This document shows positions 1 through 12,789 of a stretch of 64,000 nucleotides of DNA, in pieces. The stretch is taken from contig OV050030.1 in NCBI GenBank assembly GCA_920105625.2, forward strand, positions 185,241,315-185,305,314, given 5' to 3'. The translations under genes were made by a program, and so were the position numbers. Source of the DNA: Clusia tigrina (taxonomy: Eukaryota > Arthropoda > Insecta > Diptera > Clusiidae). The notes under the pieces are model-generated. The model saw nothing but the letters and a program-made list of their open reading frames with translations. It was not told the origin of the DNA and did not search any database. Position 1 is the first letter of the stretch, and every line of letters starts with the position of its first letter.

Positions 1-57
1 AACGGTCCCTGGCTGGCCTGCAGTATTGTTGGCTGCAAGCAGCGCTGTCCGGAATCC

Positions 58-642
58 TGTAGTGTTGTTGTTGTTAAATATTTATGTTCAATTTAACTGG
101 CAACCAGCATTTCATTTGCATTCCTCCTTCTGCTTTGTACTTGCTGGTCGTTGGCGTGGTGGCTGCTCTGTCGTTGTCCCTCTTGTGCTTTGCTCTCGTT
201 TCTTCGTGTTGTTAGTGTAAAATTACCGAGCGAGCGCACTCGGCAAATTCCACCGCCTGAGTTCGTGCACTCACCTTCTCTTGTTCTGCATGTATTTGTT
301 GTATTCTTCGTCGCTGTGTTTTTCCTCTCTTCGCAAGCGTAGCGCTGGTTGGCAAGATCGTTGGCTGTGGTGGTCGCTTTTGTTGTAATTGCTATTATTC
401 CAACTGGTCTAATATGCTGCTGCTGATCTGTGCTCCTGCCACGGCCGCGCTAATTGGTTACAACGTTTGTGGTTTTTTTCGTTAAGTTTTTACTGCAGTT
501 GCTTCGGTTGGCTTTGTGGGCGTTTCCTCAATGCAATTATTCGGGTCTGTTATTCGTGATGTTTGTGTGTATATAGTTTCGTAGCGACTCTGTCACCTGT
601 AGTGTGGGCCAAAATTTCCCACAGAAGATTTTAGTTCCTACA
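58..642 (-). repeat. E1 3' LTR (left limit uncertain)
   Basis: The right edge is well supported. Read on the minus strand, a purine-rich tract (GGGGAGGGCG) is followed at once by TGTAGGAACT, which is the usual polypurine-tract-to-LTR junction. The left edge is a guess: TGTAGTG at 58 would give the matching CACTACA end on the minus strand and a 585-bp LTR. The partner 5' LTR is not in the window because the element is cut off in gag, so the length cannot be confirmed. Nothing else is recognised in 1-57. Confidence 0.5.
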
Positions 643-1775
643 CGCCCTCCCCACTTTGCGGGCTGAAATAGATGGTGGTTTTATCTCGCACGCGCACAAC
701 TCGATATGGTGGTAAGTCAAACCGGACGCGGCCGTATCTCCTTGGTGTGTGGGTCTTTATTGCTTCAATCAGGCTTAGTGGTAGCTGGGCCCCTTTTGGT
801 CCATCTAGCTCTGCATTGTTCTCGATTACCATTTCAGTCCATTGTATTTCTGGTGGGTCGGTTGTGTTGATTGCTGACTTCTGTGTGTTCAGGGTTTCTT
901 TTTTCCGCTTCCAATCTCTTTCATGTGAGCTGTCGGAGTCTTATGAATTTTGGCTTTTGGGCGCGGGCTTCGTCGGACGCCGTGAGTCTACAGGTTTGTG
1001 TAGAGTTAATTGTTTGATGATGTGGATCATTTCCCGTCTTTTCTGCCTGATGATTTCGTTAGTGTACCACTGACTCAGGTCGGCCGTTTCCTATGCTTCG
1101 CAGCCTATCGGCTTTGTGAAGAAATTCTCAGCATTTTGTAAGCAAAATACACCGCAGGTAGGACCCCTTTGCTATGGAGTCGAAGACCAGGATGGTAGTG
1201 CCACGACGCCCTGACGCGGCTGCACCCGGAAAACACACTATTAGCAGATACCAATGGTGGTTTCGGTTGATAGGAACCAGGATGAAATCTCTTTTGAAGA
1301 TATCATCGCCTTTAGTCCATCTTCTGACCCGCTGGTGTTGCTTCGTGGGAGTGTCGGAGAGTCTCGTTAGATGTGAGAAAAAATAGCTACTAAAGACGTG
1401 TATCCTCCCTTGTTGTCTCCTCGGGATTAGATTGATCTGAAGCCACTTCAGATAGAAATCTATAACTATGTCATTCAGCAGTTTTCCTTCCTGGAGGCGT
1501 GCGACGTCACTTTTCCGAATGGTGATTCCTCCTATACCGGGTGGAAACGTTAATAGTACTTCCGCTTGTTGTTCTTCGGCCTCCTCGTCTCCGGATCTGA
1601 CTTGTAGCGTAACTAAGTTTCCTACACTGGTCAGTGGGGCTTCGACACTGATTCGATTAACTGTTGCTGTCTGTAGAAATGGCATTCTGGGTTTTCCCTT
1701 CGGTTCGCTGTTGCTACTTTGGCTTTGGTAATACTCGCTGATCTCCTGATGTTGAAAGAGGACTTCCCGTAGCAT
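638..1775 (-). pseudogene. E1 third ORF: Ulp1/SENP-like C48 cysteine protease domain
   Basis: This frame lies 72 bp downstream of the integrase frame, on the same strand. The first 215 codons (1775-1128) read like the catalytic domain of the Ulp1/SENP family, which removes SUMO-type modifiers. Visible features are the substrate-cleft start GGITIRKSDVARLQEGKLLND, the active-site His in NHHWYLLIV and the Asp in LVFDSI. A further frame (about 1070-1140) carries the Cys region CGVFCLQNAENFF and a helical tail (DLSQWYTNEIIRQKR). The stretch usually found between the Asp and the Cys, including the oxyanion Gln, is missing, and the frame shifts there. The last codons (832-638) run through the polypurine tract, and the stop TAG (640-638) uses the first bases of the LTR. 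That suggests the ORF belongs to the retroelement and is not a neighbouring gene. Family identity is strong. Function is inferred, and this copy is broken. Confidence 0.8.
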
Positions 1776-1847
1776 GTCGGTGGGTTTTATACTTGAATAA
1801 CGGGAATGTTGGGTAACTGTTCTTGGATTCTCTTTATGTTCCCTCTC

Positions 1848-2640
1848 TTACTTTAACTTTGCCATTCCCACTCGTCGTGCGGGAGTATCAGAGCCTTCGT
1901 GAGTATCAAGCGCGCAGTGTAGTTTCAACTCGCTTACGTGTGCCGTTCTTCTTCGTTTGTCTCCTCGCTGCGCTAATGTCACGATGACCGGAGAAACAAA
2001 GCTTTCTACTTTGTATGGTCCTTCATATCGCGTGGCTAGCTTAGGTGAGAAGTGGTCTGTGGCCTTGGATAGATGATGCTGTTTTACCAGTACCAATTGT
2101 CCGATAGTCGGTTTCCATGCTCTACGCCTCAGGTTGTAGTGTCTTCGCTGGTCCTGTGCTGCCCGCTCCAGATTACGTTTAACGAGCGTGTAAGTTTCTT
2201 TTAGCTGGGTCGTTCTTTCATTAGGACTTTTGTTTGCTTGTCCGGTGCCCACGGTGGTTTCGTCAAACAGTGCTTTCGGTAGCCTTGGCTCTCGTCCTTG
2301 TACCAGGTAAGCACATATTTTATATATCCCGTATTTTCCGAGACGCTGGAATTTATCGCTAGTGTGAACTCTGGCATAATGCGTTCTCGGAAAGCTCGTT
2401 GTAAGGTTTCAGTGGTGGCTTTCCGGATTGCTACCATTTCGGTCCATTTTTTGCACTTATCGTGGAACACAACTAACATGGTATTTCCATGCGTGGAGCG
2501 AGGTAGTGGTCCCACAAAGTCCGCACAGAGAATGGCCCATAGTTCTTCAGGTATCTGAGTCAACATTTTTCCTGCAGGCTGCTGTTGGCTGCTCTTGTAT
2601 TCTTGACACAGTTTACACTGCCTTACGTATCGGCTAACAT
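1848..2640 (-). pseudogene. E1 integrase, core partly deleted
   Basis: The integrase of a Ty3/gypsy Pol is read from 2640 down to 1848 in two frames. The start of the catalytic core (CADFVGPLP, with the first Asp) is present at about 2530. The region that should hold the second Asp and the Glu is replaced by unrelated reading around 2300-2400, so the D,D(35)E core is incomplete. The C-terminal part (2252-1848) is well preserved and ends with the GPY/F-type module RYEGPYKVESF. The HHCC zinc-binding start lies in the preceding frame near 2660-2730. This copy cannot encode a working integrase. The Ulp1-like frame follows directly. Confidence 0.85.
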
Positions 2641-2641
2641 C

Positions 2642-4041
2642 TCAGAAAAACCCTGGCCAATAATATCGGTTGGCAACTCGAGCAATAGTTTTTCTAATGC
2701 CCAGATGCCCTGCTGTTGGCGCGTCGTGGTTTTCCTTTAGGACGCGCTCCCTCAGTGGTCGTGGGACGCACAGCTTCCATGGGGTGCAATCTTCATCGCT
2801 CGTTCGATTCGGAATATGCCGGTAAAGCTGTCCACTCTCCATGGTGTAATCGGAATACTTTATGGGTTCGGCTAGCACTTCTGCTGCTCGCTTTTTCCAC
2901 CAGCTGCAGTTCAGTTCCGGTTCCGTCTGTACTCTGATACCACGCGCAGGTTCTACGGGTTGCCTTGAGAGTGCGTCGGTTAACACGTTAAGCTTACTTC
3001 GCCTGTATTGTACCTCAAACGAGTGCTGTTGCAGCTCCAGTGCCCACCTGGCTCTGCGTCCAGAAGGACTCTCAATAGAATTTAACCATTTGAGCGACAG
3101 ATGGTCTGTAATCACGGTGAACCTGTAGCCCTCGAGATATGGCCGCATCTTTCTTATGCCCCACACTATGGCTAAACACTCCTTCTCTGTTGGTGAATAA
3201 TTCTGCTCTGCTCCGTTTAAGCGCCGGCTGGCGTATGCTATTAGCCGCTCCGCTCCGTCGATTTCTTGGGAAAGTACAGCACCAAAACCATAGTCACTAG
3301 CGTCCGTCTGCAATACGAATCTTTGCGTGAAGTCGGGACATTCTGTGGGGGTTTTAATTTCCGGATGGCTGCCACCTTATCAGGGTCCGTGTGTATGCCT
3401 CTTTCACTGACCATGTGGCCGAGATATTTGATTTCCTTGCGGAAGAAAGCACACTTTTCTCGATTGAGTCTCAAGTTTGCTTCCCGTAATATCCTAAAAA
3501 CTTCAGCAAGGTTCTTCTCGTGCTCCTCCAGCGTTTTCCCCGTGACGATTATGTCATCCAAGTAAGCGAAGGCGTGGGACTCCATGTGAGGGCCGATTAC
3601 CTGATCTAGCACTCGCAGGAATGTTGCTGGTGCCGAGTGTAGTCCGAAGGGCATAACTTTCCATTGATAGAGTCCTCTTCCTGGTACTGTGATCGCCGTG
3701 AATTGTTTACTCCCTTCATCCATGGGTATTTGCCAATACCCATTTTTTAGGTCCAGACTGCTAATGTATTTGGCTTCTCGTAAGCGGTCCAGGATGTGGT
3801 GTATGCGTCGTAGGGGGTATGCATCGGGAATAGGTTTCGCATTAAGTTGCCGGTAGTCGATGCACAACCTCCACCTTCCATCCTTCTTCCGTACGAGCAC
3901 AATTGGCGCACTGTGAGGGCTGTGGGAAGGCTCTATGCAGTCTTTTGCCAACAGATCATTTATTTCCGCGTTTATTACCTCTTTCTGTGCTGGATTTCTG
4001 GGATAGTACCTCTGTTTAATCGGTCTATCGTCGCGCATCAC
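2642..4041 (-). pseudogene. E1 reverse transcriptase and RNase H
   Basis: Two overlapping frames (4041-3241 and 3313-2642) together cover a Ty3/gypsy reverse transcriptase and RNase H. Reverse transcriptase motifs include WRLCIDYRQLNAK, LDLKNGYWQIPMDE, MPFGLHSAPATF and the catalytic FAYLDDIIV, so the YxDD box is intact. RNase H begins with MQTDASDYGFGAVLSQE and contains TDHLSLKWL and LTDALSR. The HHCC zinc finger of integrase starts at the end (HDAPTAGHLG). A frame change near 3300 separates the two domains. The product would copy the element RNA into DNA in cytoplasmic particles. Family assignment is secure, lineage is not. Confidence 0.93.
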
Positions 4042-4556
4042 GATTTTGTGACTGGTGATGTGGCATACGCCTGGTTCTTCATTGAACTTGCGCAGTTCGG
4101 TAGCCAGAAATTATGCGATCCTAACCTTCTCCGTGAGGGCCTCCACCCGGATCGTCGTACACAATGTAGAATCTCGGGGTTGTACGGCGCCGGTGTGGGG
4201 TCCTAGTATGACTTCTTGACCCCCGCATCTTATTGTTGTGCCTTGTTTCATCATGAAATCGAGACCCAAGAGTAGGTCGTCTGTGGAATCTGGCATCATT
4301 AGGAGGTCCAGTTCGCAGTTTTGTTTTCCTAGCTGTATGGTCACTCGGAGTGCTTCTGTGATTTCTCGCGTGCGTCCGTCTGCCATAAGTGCGCGTATGT
4401 GTGTGGGAGTTACCCCACCTGTGATTGCACGTAACTGGCGACTAAGGCGTTCGCTGATGAAGCTCCGCGTAGCTCCGGTGTCGATGGTGGCTGTGATTTG
4501 GATGATGCCGATGATGACTGTGGCAAATATACGCTGCCCATCGCAACGCAACGCAC

Positions 4557-5790
<1,234 letters not shown>

Positions 5791-8700
5791 TAATGTTGAT
5801 GGAAGATAGTGCGGTTAAAGTAGTGAAGAAAGATGAGCCTAGGAATTTTAATCTTCGCCTGGCCAGAGCTGGGCACTGACACATGAGATGGAGTACTGTT
5901 TCTTCCTCCTTCTCAGAGCCACAACTGCGATAGAAGTCGTTATGGGGTAGTGCTAGTCTTTCAGCATGTTTACCGATCAGACAGTGTCCCGTGAGTACAT
6001 TTATTGTAGTCCTGATGGAGTTCCTGCTATTATTGAGTAGCTGACTGTTACACCTAATGTCAATAGTGCTCCAGGTTTGTCTGGCAACACTACAAGTATG
6101 TTCATTTACCCAGGCTCTTTTTTCTCGCCTCAAGGTAGTTATGCTTTATGGTCCATTTGACCATGGCCAGTGGGACACCTACACCAAAAGAAGGGGAGAT
6201 ATCAATTCATTGGCCTCGCAGTTTCCCAAAATGTCACTATGTCCAGGTACCCAGCATATGTGAACTTGTGAGTTACCTGAAACGACGCTCAGGGAGGAGC
6301 GGCAATAAAGTACGAGCTTAGAGGTAGTGAATACACCAGCTAGGGACTTGATTGCCGTCTGACTCTCCGTGAATATGCGAATGTTCACATCGCATACCTC
6401 ATTGTGAATAAGCTACTTGGACGCTTGGAATATTGCCATTACTTCCGCCTGAAAGACGCTGCAATGGTCAGGGAGACGATAGGAGAGCTTGATGCCAAAT
6501 TTTCTGAAGAAAATGCCGCAACCGACCTTATTCTCCAGTTTGGAGCCATCCGTATATATGTCAATGGAACTACCAGTGACCACTAATTTGTTGGACCATT
6601 CCTCTCGACTAGGAATGTAAGTGTCGAACCCGTGGTTTAGATTAGGTGTAGAGCACGTATAGTCAACGTCCAGCGAGATATAGCATTGAGTCTGGTTGCC
6701 GAGCATTTTGCTTGTTGCCTGACTAGAAGCGTTGTGGAGAACCAATGTAGGAATGCAAATAGAGCTTTGGTAGAGGTGGTACGCAGAGCCCCTGTTATCA
6801 CAACCGCTGCTGTTTTTCTGACACTGTCAAGAGGTTTTAGGTTCACCGCCTTGTCAGTTGCGGGCCACCAGAAGACAGCGCCGTAGAGAAATTACGGCTC
6901 AACCACCGCTGCATAGAGCCAGGACAGGATTCGAGGCTGGATGCCCCATATTGTTCCGTTGGATCTCTTGCAGCATTAGAAAGCACACGCATCTTTCCGT
7001 ACCCTCTCCATATACTTGATGCTATGGCTTAGGCTAAGCGAATTTCCATTGAGTTTGGGTAAGTCAAAACTTGGTATTTTGTGCTTCCTGGTGAAGAGCA
7101 TAGCCTCAGTTTTGGAAGGGTTGACGTCTAGGCCAACTTCAAGACACCATTGGGACAAAATGCTGAGAGTATAGCTTAGCTTTTCTGATAGTGTTGAAAG
7201 ATACTTGCCGGAAGCAGAGATAGCAATCTCGTCCGCATAAGCTATAATTTCACAGCCGGTCTGATCTAATCTCTTTAGTAGTGTGTTCACCGTCAGTTTC
7301 CAGATGAGGGATGAGAGCACACCGCCTTGTGGAGTACCTCTCTTGACATTCCTTTTGCATGCACGTTTCCTATTGAGGAGCTAATGACGCGTATCTTCAG
7401 TAGCTGTTCGATGAACTTAACCAGGCTGGGATCCAGGTTTAGGTTTTCTAAGGATTTAATTATTGCGGAGGGACATATATTGTTGAATGCCCCTTCTATA
7501 TCGAGAAATACTGCAATTGTATATTCTTTGTTGGCAAGAGATTTCTCTACTTGTTCAATGAGCACGTGAAGCGCTGTTTGCACAGACTTGCCTTAAGTAT
7601 AGGCATGTGGTGATTTGGATAGGCACGTGGAATTAATAGAGCTCCTTCTTTGTATATCAAGGACCCTTTCCAGTGTTTTCAAAAGAAAGCAGGACAAAGT
7701 AATTGGTCTATAGTCCTTAGGTTTGGTGTGGTTCGCCTCTCCCGCTTTAGGGATGAATACTACTCGAGCTTTTCTCCAGATTTTGGGAATGTACGACCAT
7801 CTTAGGCATGCATTATAAATATGCGCCTTGGCTAACCGCACTTGCAGTGTGCTGAATATCCGCGGGAATGATTCCATCAGGCCCGGGTGATTTAAAAGGC
7901 TTAAAGCTGTTGCCACAGAAGTCTCGCCAAGACGCTCGTTTAGATCTCCTAATCATATACTTGAGTTCCTTTTGTTTGTCTTTGAAAGGGAGCCAGTTAT
8001 TTGTAGCTTTGGCTCTGTTGAAGAGCTTGCGGTATTCTTTTCGTAGCACAGCAATTTCCGAATTCCAACAAGGATGTTTGGTTTTCCCTCTAAGCTTCGG
8101 AGATTTGCAGGCTGATTTGGCAGCAGAGTTAAATAGTGTTGTAATGTTTTCAACCGCTCGATCTATATTAAGTTGATTGTTGATAGTGGGAGGAGTCGAC
8201 TGCAGGCCCGACTCCATAATGGCCTGGAATATTGTCCAGTCAGTTCTTTTTCTGTTAGTGTGCGTTTTGCGCTCTGCCGAATCTAAGGTATCAGAGATCG
8301 CAATCCTAAAGCAAATATAACAGTGGTCCGAGAAAGGGCATTCCTGCGAAACGCGCCAACTCGTAATAAGATGAGACGAGTGATTATTGCCAAGGGTGAG
8401 ATCGAGAACGTCCCTTATAATGAAGGTAATGAAGGTTGGCTCTCTCTCCTTGTTAGCAATGACTAGGTCGTGAGCAAGAATAAAATCAAAGAGTGACTCA
8501 CCCCGCTCGTTGGTGTCCGTGCTGCCCCACACCTCGTGATGGGCATTGGCATCGGCCCCGATGAATATCGGGATACGCTACATGTTTGCCTCCGTTACCA
8601 GCAGCTTTAAAGTGTCCAGTGGCGGCGTCTGCCCGTGGTCGTGCGCCATATAGCTGCTGACGATCCATGTAGCCATGGTGTTGGTTGAAATGACCATGGC

Positions 8701-9126
8701 TACATTATCCTTGTCGCTGAACCTCTGAAGTAGAAGAGCGTTAAAGTTGTTCTTAACAAGAATACAGGCTCTGGGTATACCTCGAACCTGCACGAATACT
8801 GTGCGGTATCCGCTGATGGTGAGTTCGTGAACCTGATCATTTACGACCCACAGTTCTTGGACCAGTTTGAGTTCCTCTCCTTTTTGAGTCAGGTGGAGGA
8901 TCAGGGCTGCCGAGGCACCTATTGAATGGTGAAGGTTAATCTGCAATACCCTCACCATTGACGGAGGTGGCCATCATCGTCACGTTGAGGTCTCCTCTTC
9001 AGACAGAGGATAATCTCCAATGCCATCGATCTTTGCTACCGGACGTCCGCAGAAACTGCACAACCGATTCTGAGGCCGAAGCGTAACTCTCCCCATCATC
9101 GAAGGTGCTCCCTGTTTGTCGCTCCT

Positions 9127-9797
9127 CTAGACCTTGAGTGAGATCGAACTAAAGCCGTAGTTGATGTCTGCCTTTTTGGCATTGATAGGAGCTAGACATT
9201 CCTCATTTAGAATAATGAGGATCTCGCGGGAGTTGCCTTTGGGTTCGCTTATCTTAACGACCTTCCAGTCATCCGTGGGGAGGTCGTAGTTGCTAAGCCT
9301 TAGCAACTCCAGAATTTCGATCGGCGAGGATTGCTCTGCCGGAACCCAGGCCCTAGAACGCAGGCGGTTCCGGATCTGGTCTCTGGGAACAGCTGAAAGC
9401 TTGGCCCCAGCCAGATTTCACCAACCATTTCAATGGCCACCTTGTAAAGTTCAGCCGAGCGCTCATCTGAGCACGCGATGAGCTTCACGTGCCCCTGATA
9501 CCATCCCGCATCCCGGCATACGGGTGAGGGGCCAGGATTGGCCCTCACGATGTCTCTATAGACCCTAAGGAGAGCCTCCTCCATCATTTTCCAGTTCGCT
9601 GGGGAAATGGTTTCCAGTGTCAACGATGGCCCAAATGAGGCCCTCTTTGGCCACCTCATTAAATGGCCTGGAAGCCAGTCGTGGGCGTTTAGTTTTTCGC
9701 ACGACTGATCGGGACGGCTGCTCAGTCGACCGTTGTCTCTCTGAGCAGCCTCAGGGGGGCTGAGGACGAGCACCAACATTGTGGAGAGCCCATGCAA
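9127..9797 (-). pseudogene. E2 ORF1: DUF4780-type LINE Gag-like protein
   Basis: This is the ORF1 product of the same LINE. It reads from 9797 (SFGPSLTLETISPANWKMM) through HVKLIACSDERSAELYK and, after a frame change near 9300, IEILELLRLSNYDLPTDDW and REILIILNEECL to a stop at 9129-9127. The pattern matches the DUF4780 nucleic-acid-binding domain carried by ORF1 of LOA-type elements. The same domain occurs in E3 ORF1 (10220 onward), an internal check. The 5' end is cut by a mariner remnant at about 9800. Confidence 0.75.
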
Positions 9798-9817
9798 GTC
9801 TGCTTATTTGCCGGAGC

Positions 9818-9890
9818 TTTCTAAGATCGAAAATAGAACAACCGTAGCCCGCGAAAATTCAAAATTAGCTATACATTTTAAACAGACTTT
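9818..9890 (-). mobile_element. mariner 5' end remnant
   Basis: On the minus strand this reads AAAGTCTGTTTAAAATGTAT and then TTTTCGCGGGCTACGG. It aligns with the start of mariner E16 (57678: GGTCTGTTCAAAACGTAT, then TTTCGCGGGCTACGG). Only the terminal repeat and some 5' untranslated sequence remain, wedged between E2 and an AT array. 9891-9950 holds degenerate TATG-rich sequence. Confidence 0.75.
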
Positions 9891-9947
9891 GTATATGTTA
9901 CATATACATGTTTGTTTATGTATATGCATATGAATATATGTACGAGA

Positions 9948-10183
<236 letters not shown>

Positions 10184-10219
10184 ATGCATATTTATATATG
10201 TACTCGTATAAATGCTTAG

Positions 10220-10969
10220 GTGGCATTCGTCACCAAGGTGGCTGTTGTTGCTGAGGAGTATCCGAGTACCATCCTGACTAGCAAGGAGCTGACAGGTGTT
10301 GAGCAGATGTTGCTTGAGAGGCTGGTTGGAGAGTGGACCAACGAATTCTCCTTCGATGGTATCCACTTCAAGCCTGGCTTCCTGAGCATCGACTGCTGTT
10401 CGACGGACTCAGTGGAATGGCTTTAGCGGCTCGCGACGCAGCTTTCAGTGAGAGACGGCGTCAGTTTGGCCGCCAGAGTGGGAGACAACATCCCACGATC
10501 ACACACAGGCTTCCTCTTCCTCCCTCGTAGTAGTGAACAAGAGGTAGCTGTGTCACTTAAGTTTCTCTCCAGCCAAAATATTGGGCTAAACACCAATTTC
10601 TGGAGAATGTGGAGTTACAAGGACGAGGGCAACGGACAGTTGTTGTCCGTGGAAATAGATGATGGATCCATGCAACTAATATAGAGCTCGGCATATGCGT
10701 TGAACTACCGATTTAGCAAGATTAAAGTCGGTTGTTCCAAACGTACTCAAGAAAAGCCCAAGGCAAAGGTAATTACGAGTAGTAGCATTCCTCCAGGTGA
10801 GGCTGAACCAAAGACTGTGGCCACGGAAATCACTTCCAGGGCCCCCAGTGTTGAGATAAGTGCTGAGGCTGCAAACTGCCCTTCACTGGTACACAGTCTG
10901 GGGGATCTGTCTATGGACGAGGAGGATGAAGATGGGAATAGCACAATCCCGTCACAACTTGTTCCATAA
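10220..10969 (+). pseudogene. E3 ORF1: DUF4780-type LINE protein, 5' truncated
   Basis: The reading starts inside the domain ([20 protein letters not shown]) and continues with [10 protein letters not shown] and ESVEWL-like residues. After frame changes near 10425 and 10690 it continues with FWRMWSYKDEGNGQLLSVEI and NYRFSKIKV. The C-terminal part is acidic (SMDEEDEDGN). It is the ORF1 of a LOA-type LINE and resembles, but is clearly distinct from, E2 ORF1. There are at least two frameshifts, and the N-terminus is missing at the AT array. Confidence 0.75.
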
Positions 10970-10974
10970 GATGA

Positions 10975-11499
10975 CGAGATTAAAGGGGATCAAACAAACA
11001 TCCATACTGCCAGAGCAGCCTCGGCAGTCATTGGGAGGGTATTTGCCAACAACAACATGGGGCCGGCCCTCATTCAAAAGCCATGGTGTCACAAAGGTCA
11101 AAGTAGGGGCCTTTCTAGCAAGTTTACAAAGGTAATATGCGATGCCAATGCTGACATTCCCCGCACGTGTATCCTGATTAGAAATGATATTAATTACTTT
11201 TGTCTTTCAGAATTCACGTCCCGAGATCTCACACCCATCATGGTAAAATACGATGATGATGGAGTTTCTCGCGCTATAGTAGTTGCATCGGTCTACGTTC
11301 CGGGAAATATGAATGACATCCCGGAAAAGTCTATAAGCTGGCGAGGTGTTGTCTATCCAAAAGGATTCCACTATTGGTAGGCTGTGACTCAAACGCACAC
11401 AATACCATCTGGGGTAGCAGTGACACAAATAAACGGGGTGAGTCAGTTCTAGAATTTTTATTATCATTTAATTTATAGATATGAAACTTAGTTATGTAT
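10975..11499 (+). pseudogene. E3 ORF2, N-terminal endonuclease part
   Basis: APE-type endonuclease sequence: KPWCHKGQ and KVICDANADIPRTCILIRND (about 11080-11190), VVASVYVPGNM (11280) and, in another frame, GCDSNAHNTIWGSSDTNKRG (11380-11440). It stops where retrotransposon E4 is inserted. The last four bases (GTAT, 11496-11499) recur at 16683-16686 as the probable target duplication. Coding continues on the other side of E4. Confidence 0.85.
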
Positions 11500-11737
11500 T
11501 TTAGACAATTTAAGTTTTCTTTTATTTTATAGCGAAATTATTGTTTTTTCTTTTTACTGCGGTCTTGGCACCTGTTTTACGTTCGGTCGTCGGAAAAAAA
11601 GCGAAGCCGCAGCGATTGTTTTATACGTAGCTCTGTTCGATGACCGAGTGCTGCCAATAAGTGGTGCCAAGACCTAACATGCAGTTTACATGAGCTTAAG
11701 GGGTACTTATACTGTGTCATAAGTTACTAGGTTTACA
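11500..11737 (-). repeat. E4 3' LTR (238 bp)
   Basis: This differs from 16445-16682 at only two positions by eye (ACTGCGG/ACCGCGG and AAGCGAAG/AAGTGAAG). On the minus strand it begins TGTAAACC. The flanking GTAT on each side supports the boundaries. Confidence 0.93.
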
Positions 11738-11919
11738 ACTCGGCCAATCTGACAGTTGATCGACCTCGATCAATTAAAGTTAGCAGCTACTTAATGTAAA
11801 GATAGAAAAATACTTAAATGTAACTTTAAAGCGTAAATAAAATATAACAATCGTCAAATCATAATTTCGGTATTGCATAGTTCATCAGTGTCTTTTGCCT
11901 TATCATTTGCCTTTAATAG

Positions 11920-12789
11920 TCATTTTCGCATCCGATTAGCTTCTATTACCCCATCATACGGAAGTTGAGTCAATTGACAATTATCAATATCGCGTATCAC
12001 ATAGCGATCATTTCCCAATTTCTTATGTACTACATATGGTCCTCGATATTTAGGAACACATTTTTTGTTCGTCCCAATGATATTGTCAACGTTTCTAATC
12101 ACTACAAAATTACCAACGTCATAAGTTTTTGCTTCGGCACTATGCTTCAGAAAATATTTTAAATTATATTCTTGAGAATTAACAATTGCATTCGCGGCAC
12201 TCGTACGGATTTTATTTTCTAAGTATTCTGTAAGTTCATCTACTATTTGTCCACGTTGTTCGGTGCCAAAAAGTAGCATACTTGGGGTATTTTTTGTCGT
12301 TGCGTGAACTGAATTGTTAATTGCATATTCAACCTGCAGTAATTTATTTGACCAATCGGCATGGTTTATTGGGTTACTCAATTTTCCTAACATGGATTTA
12401 ATTACCCTATTAACCCGTTCCACTTGACCGTTTGCTTGAGGGGAAGCTACGGCAACTTTTACATGTTGTATATTGTGCTTTATGAGAAAGTCTTCAAATT
12501 CTAAAGAAGTAAAACATGTTCCTCTGTCCTAAATCACTCGTTTGGGACGGCTAAAGTAACTAAAATATTTGTCGAGAGCGGAAGTGACTTCTTTAGTACT
12601 AGTTGAGTTTGTTGGATATAATTTTACAAACTTAGTGAACGCGTCAATTACCACCAAAATATGTTTTCTTTTGGAAGTTAATGACGGCAATGGACCAAAA
12701 TGATCAATGTGTATAGTATCAAACGGCAATGGTAGCTTAGGAATACTATACAAATTCCGCTCACGTACTCTTACTGGTGTTGTGTACAT
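11920..12789 (-). pseudogene. E4 integrase
   Basis: Two frames make up a Ty3/gypsy integrase: 12789-12529 carries the first catalytic Asp (TIHIDHFGPLPS), and 12423-11920 carries the rest. The second Asp (DRGTCFTS) and the Glu (PQANGQVERVNR) lie at about 12530-12420 around an in-frame stop near 12529. The C-terminal GPY module (KYRGPYVVHKKLGNDRY) is intact. There is no env-like frame between it and the LTR (11738-11919 holds only AT-rich untranslated sequence). Confidence 0.9.

Noticed and set aside
26..342. Short plus-strand frames in the first 350 bp
   Set aside because: They lie in or next to the E1 LTR and show no family motif.
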